DNA of 64,000 nt from Pseudomonas panipatensis (GTDB lineage: Bacteria; Pseudomonadota; Gammaproteobacteria; Pseudomonadales; Pseudomonadaceae), in assembly GCF_900099785.1 (NCBI RefSeq), contig NZ_FNDS01000001.1:744001-808000 (forward strand), written 5' to 3'. How positions within the stretch are numbered: the stretch's first letter is position 1; every line of letters starts with the position of its first letter. A program made the position numbers and the translations under genes. Below the pieces are notes generated by a model, which saw only the letters and a program-made list of their open reading frames with translations, was not told where the DNA came from and ran no database searches. This document shows, piece after piece, positions 37,371 through 44,524 of the stretch.

Positions 37371-38116
37371 GCTGCCACCCCCTGGGCCGCTGAGAGCGCC
37401 ATAGGCATGCTGCGAACTTCATTGATGGCAAGAGGATGGCCGGAGTGCCAGATGAGATAACTTTCAGGCTGCCAGTGCGCAGCCTTTTTGCTGCTCTGCT
37501 CGTCTCGCCATTGGCTGCTGTTGCGCTTTGGTGGGTGGCCGGTTGGCCGTGGAGCAGCAGCAATGCTCCGGCCTGGGTGCAAGCAGTTGGTTCCGTCGTT
37601 GCGATTCTGGCCTCGATGTACATCGCGGGCGCGAAGGATCGACGAGATGACCAGGCAAAGCGGAGGCAGGATGTTGTGTTCTGCTCCATGGTTTCGCAAA
37701 TCGTCACTGATGTGCGAAGTCAAACTCTTCTCATGGACATAGCGTCCAAAACTGGCACGGACTCCTTTGGTTTTGGCCCGTACAGGCATTTTGGGGATGA
37801 AATGCAGCACAACCTCGGAGATGTTCTGGACGGAATTAATGTCTCGGCGGCGCCAACATCCGAGATAGCAGTTGGAATTCTTGGCTTTAGAGGGGCCTTC
37901 CGAGGGTTGATGAGAACCCTCAAGGGCGAAGGTGTATTGGCAAATGAGAACATCGACAAGCTTACCTACGATGTTCAAAGCAAGGAGTTGGTTCGCCGCG
38001 CTCAGGAGCTTGAGCTGTTGCTGAATGCTTGGGTCGAGGAGGCTCCAGGCCAGTAGCCCCGGAGCCTTCTGTTCTTGAGCTGTATTGCCGTTGAAAGCTC
38101 TGCGAATGGAGGTCAT
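37367..38116 (-). other. Possible remnant early-operon gene split by cargo insertion
   Basis: This minus-strand frame is open for 249 codons, starts 4 bp after the stop of the DHH gene (MTSIRRAFNGNTAQEQKAPG) and ends with a 4-bp overlap onto the PP-loop gene start (MPMALSAAQGVAA), exactly where an operon gene should lie. Its middle 200 codons, however, are antisense to the plus-strand membrane gene at 37436-38056 and look random. I infer that a short operon gene was interrupted by that gene. The open frame may be chance. Confidence 0.35.
37436..38056 (+). CDS. Cargo membrane protein with WxQAxG helix
   Basis: A 206-aa protein of unknown function on the strand opposite to the early operon. 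It has two N-terminal hydrophobic segments: residues about 14-34 and about 45-63 (APAWVQAVGSVVAILASMYI). A basic stop-transfer stretch (KDRRDDQAKRRQ) and a cytoplasmic helical domain follow. Base composition is clearly more AT-rich than neighbours. It is typical of a lysogenically expressed cargo gene, perhaps superinfection exclusion. The WxQAxG helix recurs in the minus-strand gene at 45653-46213. Start choice (ATG 37436 or GTG 37445) is uncertain. Confidence 0.72.
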   Translation: MAGVPDEITFRLPVRSLFAALLVSPLAAVALWWVAGWPWSSSNAPAWVQAVGSVVAILASMYIAGAKDRRDDQAKRRQDVVFCSMVSQIVTDVRSQTLLMDIASKTGTDSFGFGPYRHFGDEMQHNLGDVLDGINVSAAPTSEIAVGILGFRGAFRGLMRTLKGEGVLANENIDKLTYDVQSKELVRRAQELELLLNAWVEEAPGQ

Positions 38117-38120
38117 TTGT

Positions 38121-39452
38121 TCACTCCCATCCGCCGAGGTACTGCGGGTAGACGCAAGCAGCGAACTGAACGCGCCATGGATCGGCAGGGGTGATGCCTT
38201 CTTCCTCGAAGCATTCGCTATCCAGTTGAGCGTCGGTCCACTCCGTCACGTCGAGCAGGTTGAAGGTGTCGGAGTCGTATCCGCAGAAGGCGCACAGCAG
38301 CTTGATGGCCTGCTCCGGGGTGTGAGCGGCAACCAGGTCGTAGTCGCCCACCTGGAAGCACTTCAGGGGTGGGGCGTTGTGTGCGAGCGGGTGCTCGTAG
38401 CTGACGGTGAAGCCGGCGGCATTGCGGTGTCCGCCGCCACCGTAGAGCTTGGCGATGGCAGACACGTCCAGGCCATCGGTTTCACTGCGCAGCGAGAAGG
38501 TACGGCCGGCGGGCGTATCCCAGTAGCAGGCCGCGAAGGGCTCGCCCTGGGCCATCACGTGGCCGGCGTCACTGGAGTGGATGTAGGGCAGGTTGGCCGC
38601 CGGCACGTCGTAGCCGCCGATCGTCATGCGGCGACGGAGGGCTTTGAGCAGTTCCGCGATGTCCTTGTGGTGTTTCCGCTCGATGGCGATACCGTCGGAG
38701 CGAAGTTGCTCGGCGGGCGTGGCTGCCAGTTGGTCCCACACCTCGAAGTCGTAGGGGTAGCTGAAGACGTTGGCCTGTACCTCCCGCGTCCCTTCCAGCT
38801 TGAAGCGCCAGAGGTCGCGGTCCTCGATGTGATTGATCAAGTCGGGGCGAGGCTGTCCGGGGAAGAAGAAGTCCCAAGTCAGGCCGGCACCGCTGCGCTC
38901 CATGTCGAAGCAGGTGGAGATGGCGCGTCCGCTATGTGCCCAGCTTGAGGCGTCTGCGACCTGTGGGAGCCCGGCAAGTGCCTCGGCGGCGGTCTTGTGG
39001 TGATCGATAACCAGGACGCGCTTGGCGATTTCGGCCATCTGTAGCAGTTGGTCCCGTGAGTAGGAGAAGTCAACCAGCACAACTACACGGCCTGCTACGT
39101 CCGGCATCGGCTCGCCATAACGGGCGGGATGGAATTCAGCGTGCGGCATCGCCTTCCGAACGACCCAGGCGGCGCCGAAGCCATCCGCGCAGCTCGCGTG
39201 GTAGATGCAGAGCGGCGGGCGGTACACGTGCTGCATGGCTTCGTTGTAGGTCATGAAAGTAAGCCATTTCTCGCCAGGCCAGGGGCGTGAGTTCGGCGCG
39301 GCGTTGGTCAGGATCAGCGTGTTTTCCAGCGGCAATTCATCCCCGATCTGCCAGTTGTCGACGATCTTGGTTAGATCTAGCGCACCGGCGATCAGAGTCG
39401 CGTTGCGAGTCTTTCCGCAGCCCTGCGGGCCGCATACCAGAACGCTCTTCAT
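38121..39452 (-). CDS. P-loop / DHH-family phosphoesterase fusion
   Basis: A 443-aa protein. Residues 1-75 contain a Walker A motif (VLVCGPQGCGKTRN, residues 8-15) and resemble a small phage P-loop protein. Residues 82-350 are a DHH-DHHA1 phosphoesterase: IYHASCADGFGAAW, VVVLVDFS, VIDHHKT (149-154), EDRD (210-213) and GGGGHRNAAGF (338-348). DHH enzymes cleave short RNAs or (cyclic) dinucleotides. A C-terminal 90-residue extension is unassigned. The Walker B acid for the first part is not evident. It overlaps the upstream gene by 4 bp. Confidence 0.82.
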   Translation of the reverse strand: MKSVLVCGPQGCGKTRNATLIAGALDLTKIVDNWQIGDELPLENTLILTNAAPNSRPWPGEKWLTFMTYNEAMQHVYRPPLCIYHASCADGFGAAWVVRKAMPHAEFHPARYGEPMPDVAGRVVVLVDFSYSRDQLLQMAEIAKRVLVIDHHKTAAEALAGLPQVADASSWAHSGRAISTCFDMERSGAGLTWDFFFPGQPRPDLINHIEDRDLWRFKLEGTREVQANVFSYPYDFEVWDQLAATPAEQLRSDGIAIERKHHKDIAELLKALRRRMTIGGYDVPAANLPYIHSSDAGHVMAQGEPFAACYWDTPAGRTFSLRSETDGLDVSAIAKLYGGGGHRNAAGFTVSYEHPLAHNAPPLKCFQVGDYDLVAAHTPEQAIKLLCAFCGYDSDTFNLLDVTEWTDAQLDSECFEEEGITPADPWRVQFAACVYPQYLGGWE

Positions 39453-39928
39453 GCTGCGTCCTCCTGTGCGTCATCCGCAGCCAGCACGGCCCGGATGCGG
39501 CCTGCCATCTGGCTGGCAGAATCAGCGGCACGCAGCGCCTGGGCTTGGTGGGTGGTTGCGCCGATGCGCTGGGCGGTGTTTGCGGTGACCTGGAGCTGGC
39601 CGCTGATCTTCATCAGCTCGACTGCGTCCTTTTCGGTGAAGGGGCTCGTACGGCGCGCGTAGAAGGCGATGCGTTTGTCGCAGTCCTGGATCAGGCGCTC
39701 GCGCTCGAGCTGGTGCTCGGCATCGGCCAGGCGATGGCGGGCGCGGAGCAGGGCCAGGTCCTCGTGTAGCGCGTTGATGTGGGCCAGCTGGCTGCGCTTG
39801 CCGTCCTCGAAGCCTTGGCTGTAGCCGGCGGCGTGGCTGTTACGGGTAGTCCGCCAGGCGATCAGCAGGGCAACGCCGAAGGCGATGGCCAGGCCGAGCA
39901 TAATCAGGTGATAAGTGGTGTTCTGCAT
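39449..39928 (-). CDS. Membrane-anchored coiled-coil phage protein
   Basis: A 159-aa protein with one N-terminal membrane helix (LIMLGLAIAFGVALLIAW) and a long helical cytoplasmic part (ALLRARHRLADAEHQLERER) resembling Rz-like or structural scaffolds. The function is unknown. Translation starts in an ACACAGCACATG repeat with AGGA just upstream. The stop overlaps the DHH gene start. Confidence 0.75.
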   Translation of the reverse strand: MQNTTYHLIMLGLAIAFGVALLIAWRTTRNSHAAGYSQGFEDGKRSQLAHINALHEDLALLRARHRLADAEHQLERERLIQDCDKRIAFYARRTSPFTEKDAVELMKISGQLQVTANTAQRIGATTHQAQALRAADSASQMAGRIRAVLAADDAQEDAA

Positions 39929-39942
39929 GTGCTGTGTCCTCG
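39926..39942 (-). repeat. Start-associated repeat, copy 1
   Basis: CGAGGACACAGCACATG on the minus strand contains the Shine-Dalgarno and the start codon of the membrane coiled-coil gene. Confidence 0.85.
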
Positions 39943-40002
39943 TCAGGGCCCGCCGCCGGAAGAGCTGGTAGAGGCCGGCGGCGGGGTGCTGCGTGGGTAG
40001 GG

Positions 40003-40812
40003 TTATTCGCCGACTTTGAAGGTGCCGATGGTCAGGTCGGTGGAGGTGATGTCGGCGGACAGCAGGTCCTTGAACTCCTGCGCAATCTCCTCGCGTACCT
40101 GCTGCTCAGCCACCCAGCGCGGCTTGATCACTGGCTTGGCTTCGCCGGTCAGCACCGACAGGCGCAGGACGAAGTTGCGCAGCGGCAGGCCGTCGTACGG
40201 CTGGCAGGTGAAGATGAGCGAGCCGGGGAGGGTGTCCTGGCTGGCGGCCTCGATCTGGTCCATGGCGCTGCGCGAGGCGTTGAAGTTGCCCTCGACGGTG
40301 GTCCGCTCGGAGCTGGCCTTGATGGTGATGTTGCGAACGGCGGCGATGGCCTGGACCAGGTTCATTTCCTGATCGTCCGGGGTGACCGCCTTCAGGAAAT
40401 CACGCCAATCTTCCATCCACTCGGCCAGGTCCTTCTGCGACAGGCGCTGACCGGCGATGGCCTGCAGGGCGGCGTAGGCGGCAGTCGGCTGCAGAGTCAG
40501 GGTGGCGATGTCGTCGCCGTGGCCGGCCTGGCTGGTGTCGCCCAGGTTGAAGATCACGCGGCAGGACATGCTGTCCTTGTCGACGAAGCCGCGAGTCTCC
40601 TCGTTAGCGCGCTCATTCACGTAGGTGACGAAGTCCGCCAACGAGGAGGTGGTCAGGGCGCCGCGGAAGCGGTTGCGGTGCGCTTCTAGCTTCTCCAGGT
40701 TCTGGAGCTTGAAGCCTTCCGGGACGACCGCCATGGCCCCGGCCGAGCCGGTGACGCGGACGTTGGCGGCAGCGACGGCGTTGGCGAGGACCAGTTGCAG
40801 TGCTTCTTTCAT
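40003..40812 (-). CDS. DUF2303 family (YfdQ-like) phage protein
   Basis: A 269-aa soluble protein of the DUF2303/YfdQ family common in early operons of temperate phages. The N-terminus ALQLVLANAVAAANVRV, the middle DKDSMSCRVIFNLGDTSQAG and ADFVTYVNERA are family features. The role is unknown, possibly in recombination or host takeover. It starts in an ACACAGCACATG repeat and shares an operon with the small gene at 40855. Confidence 0.85.
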   Translation of the reverse strand: MKEALQLVLANAVAAANVRVTGSAGAMAVVPEGFKLQNLEKLEAHRNRFRGALTTSSLADFVTYVNERANEETRGFVDKDSMSCRVIFNLGDTSQAGHGDDIATLTLQPTAAYAALQAIAGQRLSQKDLAEWMEDWRDFLKAVTPDDQEMNLVQAIAAVRNITIKASSERTTVEGNFNASRSAMDQIEAASQDTLPGSLIFTCQPYDGLPLRNFVLRLSVLTGEAKPVIKPRWVAEQQVREEIAQEFKDLLSADITSTDLTIGTFKVGE

Positions 40813-40827
40813 GTGCTGTGTTCCTTG
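40810..40827 (-). repeat. Start-associated repeat, copy 2
   Basis: CAAGGAACACAGCACATG on the minus strand: ribosome-binding site plus start codon of the DUF2303 gene. Confidence 0.85.
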
Positions 40828-40854
40828 ATGTGGTAGAGGTTGAGGGCGGACGAG

Positions 40855-41202
40855 TTAGGCGTCCTGAGGGATGACCGGGGTCTGCTCGCGGTTGAAGAGC
40901 TGGGCGGTCGGATTCGTCTGGAACAACTCAAGGCCGTTCGGGGTGACGTACATCGGGGTGTCGAGTGCGGTGTCTTCGCTGCGGCTGCCGCGCTTGGTGG
41001 GCACCTTGTAGTCGAGCTTGTGGCTGATCTTCACCTGATTGGATTCGCCAATCTGGCTGAACTCCAGGGTGATCACGACCTTGCCTTTCTTGCTGAACTC
41101 GACCACGCCGGCGCCGACATCAGAGAGCGCGGTGCCGATCTGGTTGGCGAAGACGCCCGCATTCAGCGAGCCGAAGAAGTCGTTCACGTCGGTCTTTTTC
41201 AT
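40855..41202 (-). CDS. Hypothetical early phage protein
   Basis: A 115-aa soluble protein (KKTDVNDFFGSLNAGVFANQ) with alternating strands such as GKVVITLEFSQIGESNQVKI. It is commonly next to DUF2303 genes in phages as far as I recall; the function is unknown. It starts in the third ACACAGCACATG-type repeat and follows the structured noncoding stretch at 41232-41404. Confidence 0.75.
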   Translation of the reverse strand: MKKTDVNDFFGSLNAGVFANQIGTALSDVGAGVVEFSKKGKVVITLEFSQIGESNQVKISHKLDYKVPTKRGSRSEDTALDTPMYVTPNGLELFQTNPTAQLFNREQTPVIPQDA

Positions 41203-41215
41203 GTGCTGTGCCTCG
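41200..41215 (-). repeat. Start-associated repeat, copy 3
   Basis: CGAGGCACAGCACATG on the minus strand precedes and includes the start codon of the 115-aa gene. Confidence 0.82.
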
Positions 41216-41231
41216 TTGGTGGTGGTTGGTG

Positions 41232-41404
41232 TTCCCCAGGGCGCTCTCGGTGGAAAGCGTCCTGGGGAAGGCCCGTCTCCAGGCCTTCGTGCCTCACGTA
41301 AGCCGCCTTATGTGAGAGCTGGTCGGCTCGGCCGGAATGGGTCTGGCCTGCCCAGGGTTCTCGGTTACATGGCTGCCACTCCTCCCTATTGATCCACCCG
41401 GGTG
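41232..41404. other. Structured noncoding stretch with consecutive hairpins
   Basis: Between two early genes lie a 14-bp stem (41232-41245 / 41256-41269, TTCCCCAGGGCGCT), a 6-bp stem AAGGCC / GGCCTT (41268-41287), a 10-bp stem CTCACGTAAG / CTTATGTGAG with a 4-nt loop (41293-41316) and the palindrome CACCCGGGTG (41395-41404). The single non-Watson-Crick position in both long stems is G-U if read as plus-strand RNA but A-C on the minus strand. That hints at a plus-strand transcript antisense to the operon. No promoter was identified. Confidence 0.5.
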
Positions 41405-41421
41405 CGCCGGGACGCTTTTCT

Positions 41422-41658
41422 TCAAGCTGCTTGCGTGGACTGCGAGTCAAGGAACTCGGCCAGGTCCTGCAGGTACACCACCGGCTTTTCCCGGCGGGAC
41501 TTGGTGAGCTTGCGAATGGTCAGCGCGACCTCGCCGCTCTCGATCAGTGCGCGCAGGCGCTTATCCGTCTTGATGTGCTGGAAGTAGGTCGTGCGAACCT
41601 CCGACAGCGAGAGCGTGGCAGTGCCCCACTGCTTGAACAGTTGCTCCAGGGTGGTCAT
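41422..41658 (-). CDS. Second PrtN-like DNA-binding protein
   Basis: A 78-aa protein resembling the PrtN family: LSLSEVRTTYFQHIKTDKRL, ALIESGEVALTIRKLT and VVYLQDLAEFLDSQ match the pattern of the gene at 35100 (YFSHLTPEMF; LADLASYLD). A regulatory role is inferred. Its ATG overlaps the stop of the 83-aa gene. Confidence 0.75.
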   Translation of the reverse strand: MTTLEQLFKQWGTATLSLSEVRTTYFQHIKTDKRLRALIESGEVALTIRKLTKSRREKPVVYLQDLAEFLDSQSTQAA

Positions 41659-41906
41659 CGGGCCTCCTTGGTCCAGGGGGTGGAGGCAAGTTTCGCTGCA
41701 CGCAGCTCGGCCAGGCGGTGCTTCATTGCGTTGGTGATCAGGTCGAAGTAGCGCGAGGACTCCCGGGCGTCGATGACCTCTAGGGCCAGTGCCATCTGCG
41801 CAGCGGTGTCCGCCATGCGGGCGGCGACCGGCACTGCGTCTTGGTGCGCCGCCAGCCGGGTGGCCATGGCCAGCCGGGTCAGTTGGTGGATGGCCTCCCG
41901 ATTCAA
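41655..41906 (-). CDS. Small hypothetical early phage protein
   Basis: An 83-aa helical, Ala-rich protein (LTRLAMATRLAAHQDAVPVA). The start is inferred to be TTG at 41906: GGGAGG precedes it and TTGA overlaps the stop of the upstream gene, matching the 4-bp overlaps of this operon. A GTG at 41924 is the alternative. No function is visible. Confidence 0.65.
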   Translation of the reverse strand: MNREAIHQLTRLAMATRLAAHQDAVPVAARMADTAAQMALALEVIDARESSRYFDLITNAMKHRLAELRAAKLASTPWTKEAR

Positions 41907-42274
41907 GCTGATACCTCCCCGCACCCCACGGGCAGGCGGGCCGACACCAGGGCGACGAGGCCCTCGATGCTCTTGCCGATGCCGCGGGCGGCGATGTTTC
42001 CGGCCTCGTCAGTGATGACGGCACCGAAGGGGCGCTCCGCATCGGTAGTGAGCGTGACGTGCGGCAGCCAGCCGCGCGGGGTAGCGGCGAGCAGGGCGGT
42101 GTAGAGCTGTCCCAGTTGAGCGGCCTCCTTGGGCAGGCCAGCGAGGCGTTCGATGCACTCGACAGCCGCGCTCTGTAGGACTTCTGCCGGGTAGGCAGTG
42201 GGCGCAGCGAAGTGCATACCGACCAGCTTGAGGGTGCCGACAGCGTCGGCGATAGGGTTCGGAGTCTGGTTCAT
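41903..42274 (-). CDS. Hypothetical early phage protein
   Basis: A 123-aa soluble protein. The N-terminal helix region (VLQSAAVECIERLAGLPKEA) is followed by a strand-rich part (GWLPHVTLTTDAERPFGAVI). It has no recognised domain. It overlaps its neighbours on both sides by 4 bp. Confidence 0.72.
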   Translation of the reverse strand: MNQTPNPIADAVGTLKLVGMHFAAPTAYPAEVLQSAAVECIERLAGLPKEAAQLGQLYTALLAATPRGWLPHVTLTTDAERPFGAVITDEAGNIAARGIGKSIEGLVALVSARLPVGCGEVSA

Positions 42275-42555
42275 GCCACGTCGTCCTTGTGCTGGGTGAC
42301 GGTGATGTCCACACCGAGGCGCTTGGCCAGCCAGGCGACGCCGGCCTCGGTGACCATCACGACGCTGTAGTGGGTGTACATGCCGAGGCGCGGATTCCAG
42401 CGCGAGCGCGGGTCCATGAACAGGTTCCCTGCGCCGATGTGCTTGGCCGCGAGGGTGCCGTCGTGGTTCAGGTCCTTGTGCTGGCGGAGGAAGCCGCGCA
42501 GGGCACGCTCAGTGACACCGAGGGCGGCAGCTGCGTGGCGGATGTCCCGATTCAT
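42271..42555 (-). CDS. KilAC-like antirepressor domain protein
   Basis: A 94-aa protein resembling the KilA-C domain found at the C-terminus of phage antirepressors: HAAAALGVTERALRGFLRQH is a helix-turn-helix, followed by NPRLGMYTHYSVVMVTEAGV and AWLAKRLGV. It is a standalone domain without the usual N-terminal BRO or Ant part, so it may regulate or bind DNA. It overlaps the downstream gene by 4 bp. Confidence 0.78.
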   Translation of the reverse strand: MNRDIRHAAAALGVTERALRGFLRQHKDLNHDGTLAAKHIGAGNLFMDPRSRWNPRLGMYTHYSVVMVTEAGVAWLAKRLGVDITVTQHKDDVA

Positions 42556-42565
42556 GACAACTGCC

Positions 42566-43420
42566 TCAGCCGTCGATCAGCTTGGAGAGCCAGCGCATAG
42601 CCTCTTGGGGCTCGTAGTTGGCAATTGCGACAAGGCAGGCGCCTACTGGGTAGCACTCGTGAGCAGCGATTCGGCTGGCCAGCGTATTAGCGTCCAGATC
42701 GCCAATGCTGATGCCGACGAGGTCGCTCCGTTCGAGTTCGCGGGTCAGGTACCACTGCGCTTTCAGCAGATCCTCGTGGCCGTTCTTGGCGCGATGCCGG
42801 AACACATACTTGAAGGCATTGCCCAGGTTAAAAGACAGGCGCTCGGTGACCTGGATGCACTCCACGCCAGAGGGATGGCCGCTGTAGTGCGGCGGGTGGT
42901 TGACCATATCGGCGTCTTCACCGGAATGGTTGTCGTCAACAGAGCCCGCTTGAATGGCGTTCCAGCAGTCTGCCGCAGCGGCTTCACTGGCACAGTCCAT
43001 GATGGTCTGGCAGTCGTTATGCCGGCATTTGGCTCCGTGGAGGAAGCGCGTGCCAGGCCCGGGGGCGCAGTAGTCGAAGCCAATCGCCGCGCCCTTGCAC
43101 TTCCAGCAGGGGAGCAGGGTGTGTCCAGCGGCGACCGTCTCGGCAGGCGCCGCGGCGGTATCCAGGGTGCCGTTGGCGATGGCCTCGACGAACTCTGCAA
43201 GATGCCGGGCATTGGCGCTGTCGCGCGTCTGCAGGGTCAGGCTGTTGGTCGTGTTGCCGATGATGACCACGGCCTCCATCTGCGCGCCGGCCTGCTCGAT
43301 ACAAACGGCCGCATGAATGCTGGCGGCTGGGCGGCTCAACAGAATCGACGCGCTGCCGCCGTTGTTTGCGATGTCTTGCAGGGCGGCAGCGGCCATGGGG
43401 GTTAGGGCGTAGGCAGTCAC
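42566..43420 (-). CDS. Lar-like zinc domain / DUF3310 fusion protein
   Basis: A 284-aa protein. Residues about 100-155 contain a four-Cys ribbon similar to restriction-alleviation protein Lar (LLPCWKCKGAAIGFDYC; CRHNDCQTIMDC; CWNAIQ). Residues about 172-226 form a DUF3310 domain (VNHPPHYSGHPSGVECIQV; GNAFKYVFRHRAKNGHEDLL), proposed to be nucleotide-kinase-related. The start is GTG at 43420 with GGGGAGG upstream and a GTGA overlap with the preceding gene. Anti-restriction activity is a family-based guess. Confidence 0.8.
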   Translation of the reverse strand: MTAYALTPMAAAALQDIANNGGSASILLSRPAASIHAAVCIEQAGAQMEAVVIIGNTTNSLTLQTRDSANARHLAEFVEAIANGTLDTAAAPAETVAAGHTLLPCWKCKGAAIGFDYCAPGPGTRFLHGAKCRHNDCQTIMDCASEAAAADCWNAIQAGSVDDNHSGEDADMVNHPPHYSGHPSGVECIQVTERLSFNLGNAFKYVFRHRAKNGHEDLLKAQWYLTRELERSDLVGISIGDLDANTLASRIAAHECYPVGACLVAIANYEPQEAMRWLSKLIDG

Positions 43421-43626
43421 GCGGCACCTCCCCACGGACCGGAGTCAGCGTCCGTGCTGTGGTCAACAGGGCGCGGCTGAATGAGGCTGGCGCGCTGGGA
43501 AGTGCCTACGATCACCAGCAGTCCGGTGCGGGCTTGGATGGCCTCGACGGATTCGCGGCTGGTGGCCGCAGCCGGATGCAGATACACCGGGCAGCGGGCT
43601 TTGGGCATGTGCTGTGTCGATTGCAT
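43417..43626 (-). CDS. First gene of the leftward early operon, unknown
   Basis: A 69-aa protein without recognised domain (CPVYLHPAAATSRESVEAIQ; TGLLVIVGTSQRASL). The ATG at 43626 has GGAG upstream, but an in-frame ATG at 43608 falls in a start-associated repeat and could be the real start (63 aa). It is the first gene after the PL promoter. Confidence 0.68.
   Translation of the reverse strand: MQSTQHMPKARCPVYLHPAAATSRESVEAIQARTGLLVIVGTSQRASLIQPRPVDHSTDADSGPWGGAA
43606..43620 (-). repeat. Start-associated repeat, copy 4
   Basis: TCGACACAGCACATG on the minus strand. The ATG is in frame with the first early gene, 18 bp inside the preferred start. Confidence 0.8.
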
Positions 43627-43663
43627 GTCTCGTACTCCAAGGGTAGAGGTGGGTACGAGATAA

Positions 43664-43692
43664 AAATTAGCCTGGCAGATTTTTTCGGTCAA
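43664..43692 (-). promoter_or_regulatory. PL-like early leftward promoter
   Basis: On the minus strand TTGACC, a 17-bp spacer and TAATTT form a near-consensus sigma-70 promoter. Operators at 43666-43680 and 43691-43705 overlap the -10 and -35, so repressor binding would block it. It should drive the whole leftward early operon. Confidence 0.85.
43666..43680. promoter_or_regulatory. Repressor operator OL1
   Basis: ATTAGCC-T-GGCAGAT, an imperfect 15-bp palindrome of the common operator type, overlapping the PL -10. Confidence 0.75.
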
Positions 43693-43705
43693 TAGTCTGG
43701 CTAAT
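43691..43705. promoter_or_regulatory. Repressor operator OL2
   Basis: AATAGTC-T-GGCTAAT, same 15-bp pattern, touching the PL -35. Its centre is 25 bp from OL1. Confidence 0.75.
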
Positions 43706-43736
43706 AAATATTTGTTGGGGCGCTTTTCTTGGCCAA

Positions 43737-43761
43737 TAAAAAGCCCGCGATAGGCGGGCTC
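43737..43761 (-). terminator. Terminator of the cI-like gene
   Basis: On the minus strand AGCCCGC / GCGGGCT with a 5-nt loop is followed by UUUUUAUU, 5 bp after the repressor stop. Confidence 0.9.
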
Positions 43762-43765
43762 TAGG

Positions 43766-44467
43766 TCAGAAGTCGACGATTTTTCGCCGGATTCTCCCGC
43801 AGATTATCCATTCCTCGGACATGCGAATAATCCGGTCGGGCCATGAGGGATTTGTTGCTAGCAGGTATGCCTCGCCGCCCTCAATCTGCAGGCGCTTCAG
43901 CGTAACGTGCTGATCGCTGGTGCGTTTAGCCAGGATGAAATCGTTGTGCTTGGTTTCTTGGTCGGGATCGACCACCACCTTATCTCCGGGGAAGAAGTCA
44001 GGGATCATGCTGATGCCTTCAACCCGCACGATAAAGGCGTGAGGTCCAGCTGGACCCCCTGCTTCTACCCATTCCTCTGCGTCGCCAGGCTGGAATATGT
44101 CCACCGCCTCGCAGAACGCCCCGGCTTGAACATAGCCAATCACTGGCAACAGCCTCCCTGCTGGTCCTATTACTGTATCCGACTCAGGCGTCGAACCTCT
44201 GCTCACAGCCTGATAGATGGGCGCAAGGCGAGGGCTGACTTTGTGTGGCTCGAAGTGGAGAGCGCCTGCGAACTTCAGGAGCGCCTCTAGGTTGAGTTCC
44301 ATCGAGCCATTCAGGTACTGGCTGACTGTGCCCTGTGAGGACCAGCCGCATTCCTCGGCAAGAGTGGCCTGCGTCAGCTTTCCCTTCGATCCGGCCTTCG
44401 CTGCCTGATAGATGGATTTGAGCCTGGCGGCTTCATCTTTGACGTGTGGGGGGAGTTCGTTGCTCAT
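43766..44467 (-). CDS. CI-like phage repressor (HTH + S24 peptidase)
   Basis: A 233-aa repressor. The N-terminal helix-turn-helix (LTQATLAEECGWSSQGTVSQ YLNG region) is followed by an S24 LexA-like domain: an Ala-Gly cleavage site is at YVQAGAF, the catalytic Ser in VRVEGISMIPDFFPGD and the Lys in FILAKRTSDQ. RecA-stimulated self-cleavage and SOS induction are therefore expected. The operators on both sides match its presumed site. An in-frame ATG at 44479 would add four residues and would place the start inside OR3-like sequence; neither start has a strong ribosome-binding site. Confidence 0.9.
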   Translation of the reverse strand: MSNELPPHVKDEAARLKSIYQAAKAGSKGKLTQATLAEECGWSSQGTVSQYLNGSMELNLEALLKFAGALHFEPHKVSPRLAPIYQAVSRGSTPESDTVIGPAGRLLPVIGYVQAGAFCEAVDIFQPGDAEEWVEAGGPAGPHAFIVRVEGISMIPDFFPGDKVVVDPDQETKHNDFILAKRTSDQHVTLKRLQIEGGEAYLLATNPSWPDRIIRMSEEWIICGRIRRKIVDF

Positions 44468-44479
44468 GCGGTTGATCAT

Positions 44480-44494
44480 ATTAGGCTCGCCAAT
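44480..44494. promoter_or_regulatory. Repressor operator near the cI start
   Basis: ATTAGGC-T-CGCCAAT, 15-bp palindrome type. It lies directly upstream of or over the repressor start, suited to autoregulation. Confidence 0.72.
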
Positions 44495-44524
44495 ATGTTC
44501 AAAATCGCTGGACGAATATTTTGC

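Noticed and set aside
41199..41450. An 83-codon minus-strand frame between two early genes, with TTG start
   Set aside because: It overlaps the PrtN-like gene by 29 bp, has no ribosome-binding site and spans the hairpin region; noncoding structure explains the stretch better, though its 4-bp overlap with the next start keeps it from being fully excluded.
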